NCBI GenBank assembly: GCA_013054445.1
Contig: JAAMPI010001590.1
Coordinates: forward strand, 1 to 12,508
From: Cudoniella acicularis
Lineage: Eukaryota; Ascomycota; Leotiomycetes; Helotiales; Helotiaceae
Length of the DNA: 12,508 bases
Reading direction: 5' to 3'
The notes beneath the pieces were generated by a model. It did not search any database. It saw only the letters and a program-made list of their open reading frames with translations, and was not told the origin of the DNA. This document shows positions 1 through 8,242 of this stretch, in pieces. Position 1 is the first letter of the stretch; every line of letters begins with the position of its first letter. Made by a program: the position numbers and the translations under genes.

Positions 1-311
1 TGCCAAGCCTCGACTCTCGATCTCATCACCTGACTGGTCACGTGACTAGTCCCGTGATCTCGTGACTTAGGACCCTGGTTCTCTGTGCTGTTCCCGTTGG
101 TCGCAGCCGAGCCTCAGGCCTGGGCCTGCACGTGTTCCTGATTCGTGACACTATATAGACCACTAGTTATTGAGTTATATTAGTTTAAAGTGTTGATTCA
201 GGTAGTGGTGACAAGGGTTCTGATCCGGACACTTGTCTGATCCGCTTACTTATCAAGTACGTTAACTTAGTAATCTAACTAAGATTAGCGTGCTTACACT
301 AGGGCTCTGAG
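1..311. other. Non-coding left edge, possible retroelement remnant
   Basis: I see no coding region here. The stretch has three CGTGA motifs within 40-67 around a perfect 10-base palindrome, GTCACGTGAC (37-46). A GTGACA hexamer at 145-150 is the same hexamer that ends the solo LTR at 507. Bases 1-150 could therefore be the 3' part of another LTR with 151-311 as flanking or internal retroelement sequence, but no second end, target duplication or polyprotein fragment supports this. A small inverted repeat, CTTAGT/ACTAAG, lies near 266-283. Otherwise it may simply be the distal upstream region of the methyltransferase gene. The retroelement reading is weak inference. Confidence 0.25.
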
Positions 312-507
312 TGTCACGGCCCTGGTTTTGAGTGCCTGAGGCTACGTAGCCACGTAGCCTCGCTTAGCCCTGCTGAGTCAGCTGCACCCTATACCTAGGC
401 TGTCGCACTCGACTCTCCTTCTCTCCTTAGTCTAGAATCCTTCGTCGAAATACAAGTCGTCCACTAAGCCACCTTTGCCCTGCCTTAGCCAGACCCGACC
501 TGTGACA
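312..507. mobile_element. Solo LTR of a retrotransposon, 196 bp, with 5-bp target duplication
   Basis: The element begins TGTCAC and ends GTGACA, a perfect 6-base terminal inverted repeat with the TG...CA ends of LTRs. It is flanked on both sides by the same five bases, CTGAG (307-311 and 508-512), the length of target duplication typical of LTR retrotransposons. No gag or pol sequence lies inside or next to it, so it is best explained as a solo LTR left by recombination between two LTRs. Inside is an imperfect palindrome, AGGCTACG...CGTAGCCT (339-360). The sequence is not strikingly AT-rich, so there is no obvious strong RIP decay. It sits about 100 bp before the methyltransferase ATG. The family (Gypsy or Copia) cannot be told from the LTR alone, and 196 bp is at the short end for either. 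Confidence 0.8.
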
Positions 508-609
508 CTGAGGCTTTATATTTTAGCAGTTGTAACTCCAAGTTATAAGAAATTTCCTGAGTCTACTTAGATCTCAATCCTTCTTTGATTCTGTCTACCA
601 GCAATAGTA

Positions 610-1515
610 ATGGAGCAAGACCAGACACCTAGCGAGAAGCCAGGCCATCCGCCCGCTCAAGCGATCCTCCACGAGGTGCGGACTGCCGAAAATAGCGCTG
701 CCCATTTGCTGCCCAAGTTACAGTCTATAAAAGAATCCAACCCCCATTTGACGCTCTTAGACGTCGGCGCTGGCTCAGGCACTATCTCTGTGAGTTTCGC
801 CAAGCTCATCCCCGACGGCCACGTTACCGGCGTCGACCTCAACCCTAACATCTTGCCACGGGCACGAGCTGTCGCTGAAATGGCCGGCGTCAAAAACATC
901 GAGTTTCAGCAGGGCAATGTCTATAAGCTCCCCTTCGCCGACGAGACATTCGACGTCACCTTTTGTCATCAGGTGCTGGTCCACATTGGCACCCCGTGGG
1001 ATGCGCTGCGTGAAATGCTCCGAGTAACAAAGCGAGGCGGCATCGTCGCGGCCCGCGAGGGCGACTACGAGACGGAGTGCGTCTGGCCCGAACTTCCCGA
1101 GCTGTGCAAGTTCCATAAGCTCATGGCAGGCCTTATGAGTGCCGGCGGTGGCACGCCAACTGCAGGCCGACAGCTGGTTTCTTGGGCACTCAAGGCTGGT
1201 GTCGAGCGGAGCCAGATTACGCTCAGCTATAGTACATGGTCATACCATACACCGAGCGATAGGAAAATCTGCTGTAAGTTTCATTATTCTACTCTACTTC
1301 TCGTGACTGCGATTATGGCTCTAATGGCTGTGTTTTCTCTAGCCCAGGGGATGTGTGATCAGCTCAGAGGGGGTTCTTTGCGCGAGAAAGCCCTAAAGTT
1401 CGGCCTAGGTACTGAGAATGATCTTGAAGAAATGGCCAAGGCTTGGGAGGAGTGGGCGAAGAGAGATGATGCAAGCTTAGCCGCGCTACATGGAGAAATT
1501 CTCGTCCAAAAGTAA
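610..1515 (+). CDS. Class I SAM-dependent methyltransferase (UbiE-like, Methyltransf_11/25 type)
   Basis: The proposed coding sequence is join(610..1273, 1343..1515), 278 aa. The Rossmann fold is clear: motif I DVGAGSGT (51-58), the acidic residue ending the second strand (D76 in GVDLNPN), motif II around GNVYKLPF (102-109), and HQVLVHI (120-126). The intron (69 bases, GTAAGT...TCTAG, CTAAT branch site) is a multiple of three without a stop, so an unspliced reading also stays open. Splicing joins DRKIC to SQGMCDQ, matching the spacing of the conserved DRKWWG..WADR-like stretch of related proteins, and removes a hydrophobic insert that does not fit the family. The C-terminus has the usual LHGEI ending. 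The family modifies small molecules; the substrate cannot be told. No biosynthetic partner genes are adjacent. The solo LTR ends 102 bp before the ATG. Confidence 0.85.
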   Translation: MEQDQTPSEKPGHPPAQAILHEVRTAENSAAHLLPKLQSIKESNPHLTLLDVGAGSGTISVSFAKLIPDGHVTGVDLNPNILPRARAVAEMAGVKNIEFQQGNVYKLPFADETFDVTFCHQVLVHIGTPWDALREMLRVTKRGGIVAAREGDYETECVWPELPELCKFHKLMAGLMSAGGGTPTAGRQLVSWALKAGVERSQITLSYSTWSYHTPSDRKICCKFHYSTLLLVTAIMALMAVFSLAQGMCDQLRGGSLREKALKFGLGTENDLEEMAKAWEEWAKRDDASLAALHGEILVQK

Positions 1516-1761
1516 TTTCGAGACCAAGTGACACTTTGCCGCTGGTCCATATACACCGGAGATACAAAGAAAATACATGATAGATAAAGCTATAAAGTTC
1601 CGTGGCTTAAATACAAGATTGTAACTAGCTAGATATAGCATAGCGTGGCCGGCGTTAAGAGTCGCGATCCTTGGCAGAAAACAATGCCACCTATCCGGCT
1701 CGGCTGATCTCCCGGCACGAGAGCTTATACTGCGAGGATTTGATGGTGAGAGCGATCTTTC

Positions 1762-3632
1762 CTAATGCGCGTCGATACGATTCAAAAGACACCGTGCAAT
1801 TTCAATGGCGGGGTGCTTTATTTGCTCGAGGCCAATGGTATCAAGCAGAGCATTAAAATAGACATCCACAAGGAAAACGCAACTCGAGATACTCATCCGG
1901 GTGGTCTCCTTCTCATACCCTATCAATAACCTGACCATCTCCAGAGAGCCCGTTTTGACAGCATCTCGGATCAACCATAGGTCAACTGTTGCACTGCATT
2001 CCATGAGCACGCGAGCGCCCTCAATGGCTCCATGTTGAACTGCTTTTGACAACACGGACACACCCGGCTCATATGAATTGAGGGGTTGTCTTATTTTGAC
2101 ATCTAGATCCGCCCCTGCTTCTAGAACCGGTCCAATATATGAAGCCAAATCAGTCAGCGATGCGATATATTCGACAGCTGCTCGTAATTTCTCATCAAGT
2201 ATCTCACGTTGTTTCAAGGGAAGAGCTTTACGCCTTTCCCTGGCCATGGAAGCCGTCTTAAGATTGTTGGAACTATTGATTAAGTGGTATTGTAATCGGC
2301 GCACTGTTGAAAACGGTTCGGGTTCCCTTAACCCGGGCCAGGTGATATTCGAGAGGATGACTCTTCCACTGGATTAGAAGGGCGGGAGTTTATTAAATCC
2401 AAATCGTTGCAGTAATATTCTTGGGGGGGGGGGTGGCTAAATAAATCTTCTCCTTCACTTGATAGTGGCTTCTGGAGTTCTGCATATTTCGGAGATATTG
2501 CTTTGGATAGCGCCTTTTCAGACCTCTCTGATAGAGGTGATGGTGTTCCGGTTTTCCCAGGCTCTGGATATCGAGTTTCTGGCCAAGACCCAAGGCGTGG
2601 GGAGCAGAGGGGACGATAGGAATAATATTCTCCGCAACACTAGCTTGAAATTGCCCATTATATGGAACTGGTTCTTGGCTCATATTCCAAGCTTCAGAGC
2701 CTTCGCGCTGTCGCACAGGAATAAACCGAACCAGGATTTAGATGGTGTGGTTGGGCATTGGCATGCGTAACCGACCCGGCAGCCTCCTTGCCTTGATCGT
2801 CAGGACTTCCAACCCTTGAATTCATGTATTCGCTTCTCCTGAATTCAGCAGCAGATTCGTCAAGGAATGTTGGGGGGTCTGGCTCTTCGGTCTCCTCGTA
2901 TATGGCATCCTGACAGACCGTAGATAATTCACCATCCCAATCGATAGATTCTTCTTGACCCATATCTCCAAAAGCGCTTTCAGCATAAATCGAGAGTTCA
3001 TCCATGTATCTCTGGAGCATAATCCCGGTTGACCCCTGGTGCGGAGTGTGCTTCACTTCCTCTATCCTTTCAGTGAGCAAAGCGATGATATGTGAGGTGT
3101 CCTGTTTTACTGCTGCAGACTCGATTCGAAGCTCTTGAGTATCCGCCTTGATTTCACGAGACATCTACCTGGAAGAACCATCGGTCAGCATGTTTTCACA
3201 GTGATGGATATTATACATACAACGCCGCCATGTCAAGTGCAATGTCCAAAGCAGACCGGTGGGCTTCTAAGGTTGACCATAACTTGTCCATATCTCCTTT
3301 CCCAGTTATCGACCATTCTGCGCCACTATTTAACCCCAGTTTCGAATATTTCTCAAGGGTGGTCTTGATTTGGGTTATAACACCATGGCAATTCGTCAAT
3401 ATCCCGTTTATCTGTCGCGAGAGAGTAGGTGGGAAGCTTTTGTCGCCCGAAGCTTCAGCATTTTCTTTGAGCATTTTAAGGACATTTTGAGAGAGTAAAA
3501 TTCGCGCGAAACCGAGTACATGTCATGGCGGGCGCTTCCTACTTGATGGACGAAAGAGTTGACTTAGAGGGAGGTCTTGGCGATGCCAGAGATAAGAGAG
3601 ACGCTACCCATAGCGATGGATAGAGGGTCCAT
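1762..3632 (-). pseudogene. Degenerate fungal STAND N-terminal domain / ankyrin-like protein gene
   Basis: Read on the minus strand, ATG at 3630-3632 opens MDPLSIAMGSVSLISGIAKT, a typical start of the fungal N-terminal domain of STAND proteins. An in-frame TAA follows at 3564-3566, but homologous-looking sequence (VNSFVHQVGSARHDM) continues in the same frame beyond it. The frame changes near 3485-3500. The domain continues to GDMDKLWSTLEAHRSALDIA and, across a possible 52-base intron (3165-3216, GTATAA...GTAG, CTGAC branch), to SREIKADTQELR and MLQRYMDELSIYAES. Further frame changes fall near 2716, at a C11 run (2423-2433) and near 2330. The last frame (to 1762) holds ankyrin-like repeats, e.g. 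GVSVLSKAVQHGAIEGARVL and KTGSLEMVRLLIG. Intact relatives are thought to act in signalling or non-self recognition. Some lesions could be sequencing errors, but one stop plus four shifts makes a pseudogene most likely. Confidence 0.75.
2423..2433. repeat. G11 homopolymer (C11 on the coding strand of the pseudogene)
   Basis: Eleven consecutive G on the plus strand. On the minus strand the run encodes part of a proline stretch, and the homologous-looking reading frame differs on its two sides (...IYLATPPP before, EYYCNDLDLINSRP after). The run is therefore either the site of a slippage mutation or a miscounted homopolymer in the assembly. Confidence 0.8.
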
Positions 3633-4426
3633 GTTGCCAGCTTGACAGGAAGAATGCCTTGAAGAGACACCCACCAGAGAATACCATCACGGTCTTGGGT
3701 TCTGGGAGACTCTAACAAGAAGGAACAAAACGTGGAACAGAACGTGGTTGCGTAAGGCTGGAGAGCTGAGGCTTGAGGCATCTTCGTGACTAAATTTTCA
3801 AGCCACTCGACTACAGCGAGTACAAGAAAGAATTCGAGCAGATTCTTCTTTCAAATGGGATTGGGATCACAACCCTAGGATATAAGTTGATGGACACGAT
3901 GAGTATAAGCAGAGGGAAGTCAATTGCAAAATTTGGATGAAAGACTAGCGGGGACTTTATCATTGTGGGGTAGTGCTGCTTTTGAGGAAATCATACTGCT
4001 TTAATACGCCCGGAAAGGCAAGCACCGCTTTCTAGGAACTTCACTGAATAACCTCAAACACTGCCTCACAATAAGGTATTATTTCGGTCACCTACAATGA
4101 ACATGCACATATCAGCTTCTAGTGCCCTTCATATACAATTAATTCAAAGAGAGAAAATACGAGAAGACGATGTTTATCTATAACATACAATGGAGACAAC
4201 ACGAATGTCCATGCCAGTATTCTCTCTCCATAATGTATCCATCTTGCATCAAGCAAGGAGCAAGAAAGATATTACCAATAACGTTCATCCCATATCCGTG
4301 TCCCATTAACTCCGGCACAGCAGCAAAAAACCAAGGCAAAGCAAGATAACATAAACAGGCGTGAGCATGCAACCATTGTATCCATCATCAATATCCCTAT
4401 CCCATCCTATTTTTCACATGCATCAT
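3633..4426. other. Intergenic stretch between pseudogene and RNR1
   Basis: About 0.8 kb with no open reading frame that I can link to a known family. The right part (about 4080-4426) should contain the 3' untranslated region of RNR1, which is transcribed leftwards. The left part should contain the former promoter of the degenerate STAND/ankyrin gene. I see no tRNA, tandem repeat or mobile-element end. Confidence 0.6.
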
Positions 4427-7292
4427 TCATCCACTGCACATTACGCACGCATCCTTGTTTTCGATACTGCCTGTAAAATTATTAGCCTTGAGAAAGGATG
4501 AGAAGTCAAGCGAACTCACAAGCCAAAACTGCATCAGCATAAATATCCTGTTCCCGATCCTCACTCTCCTCCTTCTTGTCCTCCTCCTGCTTCTTTTCTG
4601 TGACAGCAGGCGCAGGGAGCTCCTCTTCCTTGGGCGGTGCAGTAGCAGGTTCAGTCACGAGAGCCTTAGGACTATTTTCCTTCTTGGTGTCCGCCTCGAA
4701 AGCCGGTGCAGCAACAGGCGTGAATTTCTTGTTTTCAGACGCCGGCGGAGGAGTTGTCGTCGGCGTCGGAACTCCGTTTGGGGCACTCGTGCTGTTTGGG
4801 GATTGTTTGATATACATTGGGCGAGGGGAAGATTGTGAACTGTAGTTTGCTGAAGGAGGGGATCTCTTTTTGGCGGTGCGCTCTCGAGCAACATTCGTAT
4901 CTGCCACTAAAAGAGCTTCTTGATCGACGGTAAATTGTATAGGTGCCGATGCAGCCATTGTGCGGAGGTAATACATGCCGGTCTTGAGACCCAACTTCCA
5001 GCCTGCGAAGTGCATACTGGTGATCTTGCCCATTGTTGGGTCCTTCATGTGAATGTTCATTGATTGAGATTGATCGATGAAAGCACCACGGTCGGCAGCC
5101 ATTTGTACAATGGTTCGTTGTGAGATTTCCCAGACAGTCTTGTAGAGAGCCTTGATATCAGCTGGAATGTTTGGAATGTTTTGGATTGAACCTCCATCAG
5201 CAATAATTCGGTTCTTCATGTTGTCGGACCAAAGACCCATATCAACGAGATCCTTCAGAAGCCATGGGTTGACAACTTGGAATTCTCCCGCAAGGACACG
5301 TCGAGAGTAAATGTTAGACGTATATGGCTCGAAACACTCATTGAATCCGAGAATTTGACTCGTGCTAGCAGTTGGCATAGGAGCAACGAGCAAACTGTTT
5401 CGAATACCATGTTGCTTGATTTGCTGCTTTAGGCTGTCCCAATCCCAGAGATCGGTAGGTGTGACACCCCACATGTCATATTGAAGTTCTCCCTTCGAAG
5501 CTGGGGAGCCCTCGTAGGTCTCGTAGGTTCCATCGACCTTAGCAAGCTCAACGGAAGCAGTCAGAGCAGCATGGTAGATGGTCTCGAAGATTTGAATGTT
5601 GAGGTGCTTGGCCTCAGGAGAGTCGAATGGCAGACGAAGGGCCAAGAAGGCATCAGCGAGACCTTGAACACCAAGAGCGATAGGTCGATGACGGAAATTG
5701 CTCTTTCGGGCCTCGGGGACGGGATAGTAGTTGATGTCGATGATCTTGTTTAAATTCTTGACCACGACTTGGCAGACATCGTGAAGCTTCTGGAAGTCGT
5801 ATGTGCCGCTGTTCATGTCGACATACGTAGGCAGAGCGAGAGAGGCTAAGTTGCAAACAGCAACCTCATCAGGAGCACAGTACTCAACAATCTCAGTACA
5901 CAAGTTGGAGCTTCGAATGGTTCCAAGATTCTTCTGGTTGCTCTTTCGGTTGCAAGCATCCTTGTAGAGCATGAAAGGGTTTCCAGTCTCAGTCTGGGCC
6001 TCGAGAATGGAGTACCAAAGCTTTTGAGCTTTGATGGTCTTTCGGCCTTTGCCTTCTTTCTCGTACTTCTCGTAGAGAGTCTCGAATTCGTCACCATAGA
6101 CATCTGCCAAGCCTGGGCATTCGTTAGGGCACATGAGCGTCCATTCGCCGTTCTTCTCAACACGCTTCATGAAGAGATCGGGAATCCACAAAGCATAGAA
6201 AAGATCACGAGCGCGGACTTCTTCCTTGCCGTGGTTCTTTCGGAGGTCGAGGTACTCGAAGACATCAGCGTGCCATGGCTCAAGATAAATGGCAAATGCA
6301 CCTGGACGCTTGTTGCCACCTTGGTCGACATATCTGGCAGTGTTGTTGAAAACTCGGAGCATAGGGACAATGCCGTTTGAGTTACCGTTGGTACCGGCAA
6401 TGTAAGCACCGGTAGCACGAATTCTGTGGACATTGAGACCGATTCCACCAGCATTCTTCGAGATCATGGCACAGGTCTTCAAAGTGTCGTAGATACCATC
6501 AATGCTGTCCTCCTTCATGTCAATCAAGAAGCAAGACGAAAGCTGTGCTTGTGGTGTACCGGCAGCGAAGAGGGTAGGAGAAGCATGGGTGAAAAACTTG
6601 CTAGACATCAAGTTGTATGTTTCGATGGCAGACTCGATGTCCTCGCCGTGAATTCCAACAGCGACACGCATGATCATGTGTTGAGGACGTTCGCAGATCT
6701 TGCCATCGAGACGCAGAAGGTATGATCGCTCAAGGGTTTTGAAGCCGAAGTATTGATAGTTGAAATCTCTGTCGTAGACAATGGCAGAGTTCAATTCTTC
6801 CTCGTGCTTTATCACACATTCGTATGTTTGTTTGCTGATCATAGGGGAAAGCTTCTGGTTTCGAGGATTGACATAATGGTATAGATCTGAGATAACACTC
6901 GAGAATTGCTTCTTGGTCTGCTTGTGGAGGTTGGACACGGCAATTCGGGCGGCGAGAATGGCGTAGTCGGGATGGGTGACGGTCATATACGCAGCAGTCT
7001 CGGCGGCCTTCAACCATGTTAGCTTTGAATTGGGGAATTGCGCAGGTGGAAGAATGAAGACGTACCAAGTTGTCAAGCTCTATCGTTGTCACGCCCTGGT
7101 ACACACCAGAGATGACCTTCTGGGTAATGGCAGCAGCGTCAACATGGTCGGCGTCAAGACCGTAACACAGCCGAGAAACACGAGCTGTGATCTTGTCGAA
7201 CTGAACGCGCTCTTTGCGTCCGTCTATGCAGGCATGAGAAGTTGGCCTTGTTCATTAGAGAGAATATACATACCGCGTTTCCACACGTACAT
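4427..7292 (-). CDS. RNR1: Ribonucleoside-diphosphate reductase large subunit (class Ia)
   Basis: Proposed complement(join(4427..4470, 4520..7007, 7066..7223, 7274..7292)), 902 aa. It reduces ribonucleoside diphosphates to dNTP precursors with a small radical-bearing subunit. The N-terminal ATP-cone begins [17 protein letters not shown] and appears only after joining a 19-base first exon to exon 2. Active-site features: SSCFLIDM (redox Cys about 218), NLCTE (thiyl-radical Cys about 429, Asn 427, Glu 431), VCNLAS (Cys 444) and [13 protein letters not shown] Pro/Thr/Glu/Lys-rich linker (about 774-877) leads to the C-terminal tail CVMCSG, whose cysteine pair re-reduces the active site. Introns are 50, 58 and 49 bases; introns 2 and 3 have clear CTAAC/CTAAT branch sites. 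The last intron splits a Cys codon; without its removal the protein ends in EFA and lacks the redox tail. Length and motifs fit a complete, functional cytosolic enzyme. Confidence 0.97.
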
Positions 7293-7513
7293 GATTGCGT
7301 GTTGAAAAGTTTTGTTGATCGAGGGGTTCAGGAGGCAAACGAAGAGGGAGATTGATGATGCTTTGGTGTAGCAGTGTGAAGGTTACAATGCCCTGTAGTG
7401 TAACTCGACACGATCAATCGACTTGAGGAGAAAGGAGTGGAGGTTGTTGGAGTTGTAGGAGAAGGAGATACAATCGAGTTGAAGGAGTGGGAATGTTTTT
7501 CTTAAAGTACTTT

Positions 7514-7575
7514 ACGCGACTTTGCCGAAGTCGCGTTCCTGCTTTCGTAATCTAGCGCGACATAACAACGCGAAA
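7514..7575 (-). promoter_or_regulatory. Cluster of MBF/E2F-like (MCB) sites in the RNR1 promoter
   Basis: ACGCGACTT (7514-7522) and its exact inverse AAGTCGCGT (7528-7536) are separated by five bases. AGCGCGA (7554-7560) and AACGCGAAA (7567-7575) follow. They lie about 220-285 bases upstream of the RNR1 ATG. Farther out are a perfect ACGCGT (7814-7819) and a second AACGCGAAA (8011-8019). In budding and fission yeast the RNR large-subunit genes (RNR1, cdc22) are targets of the MBF factor through ACGCGT-like boxes at G1/S. The sites are seen directly; the regulation is inferred. Confidence 0.6.
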
Positions 7576-8181
7576 CCACTTTAAGCGGCCGCTGCCTGGA
7601 CCCCTGACAAAGAGCACGTGAAAATGGATACCATGATGGAAAGTGAAATATCGTTGTTGGGGGTGAGTCATGAGGCTCAAGCGTTTGCTATGACCGCGGA
7701 TGATTTTTTCGGAGTTTAGCTAGTACAAGTGTCTACGGTTCTTTGTTGTGTTGCAAGAATACTTCTTGAAGACCAGTACATACCTAGGTGTATTTTCACG
7801 CTACCATCTGTGGACGCGTTCTGAATTCATGGTTACCGGCTTAGCACACTCAGAAATCCTCTCAAAATACTAAACAATCTCGTAAGAGTTGAGGATTGAC
7901 TTCGATCAAGATGCATCACGAAGGATCAAAGGGGTGATTTCAGCTGTCGCTGTCCCCTTTCTTCATTTTTCTAAGCGAGAACCCCTCCCTCGGTAGTATT
8001 AAAACCTGCGAACGCGAAAGGGGCATAATTATTTTCAAACCAGTAGAATGATATAATCTCAATTCTTTGAAAAGAAGTAGATAGTGTTGCTTCACTAGGG
8101 CGTCACCTGATTAGCAAACTGTATAGGTATCAATCGGGGCGATGTTGTAGAGAAGTTGTGAGTATTGAGGTAAATTTTGGA

Positions 8182-8199
8182 TTGTACAGCGCTGTACAA
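8182..8199. repeat. Perfect 18-base palindrome 3' of COX18
   Basis: TTGTACAGC followed directly by GCTGTACAA, self-complementary with no spacer. It lies 44 bases beyond the COX18 stop codon, in the presumed 3' untranslated region or terminator. It could be a binding site for a dimeric protein, part of a 3' end signal, or chance. A zero-spacer palindrome makes a poor RNA hairpin loop. Confidence 0.6.
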
Positions 8200-8242
8200 G
8201 CTAACATGGTATGTTTCATTCTATTTTACAGTCATATAGAAC

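Larger units (their letters stand above)
7293..8242. other. Upstream region of RNR1 and downstream region of COX18
   Basis: About 950 bases with no supported gene. Next to the RNR1 start, the coding strand is pyrimidine-rich (roughly 7400-7500), as in many fungal promoters and 5' leaders. ACGCG-type sites lie farther upstream and are listed separately. Other landmarks are CACGTG at 7615-7620, the octamer GCGGCCGC at 7585-7592, and a perfect 18-base palindrome at 8182-8199 near the COX18 stop. Both flanking genes run leftwards, so this one interval must serve as RNR1 promoter and COX18 terminator region. Confidence 0.6.

Noticed and set aside
312..507. RIP (repeat-induced point mutation) decay of the LTR
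   Set aside because: The element keeps moderate GC, perfect ends and a perfect target duplication; no excess of C-to-T type change is visible by eye.
1671..1856. Small plus-strand frame after the methyltransferase
   Set aside because: No ATG-based start is evident, no homology is recognisable, and it overlaps the end of the ankyrin-like pseudogene on the other strand.
3539..3781. Minus-strand open frame of 80 codons over the STAND gene start
   Set aside because: It overlaps the MDPLSIAMG start in another frame and has no recognisable features; the overlapping frame with family resemblance is the better reading.
4455..4845. Plus-strand open frames opposite the RNR1 3' end, including a Ser/Arg-rich one
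   Set aside because: They are antisense to the Pro/Glu/Lys-rich linker of RNR1; composition follows from the complementary codons and no family is recognisable.
5481..6725. Several plus-strand frames of 90-118 codons across RNR1
   Set aside because: All lie antisense to strongly conserved RNR1 coding sequence and look like nothing known.
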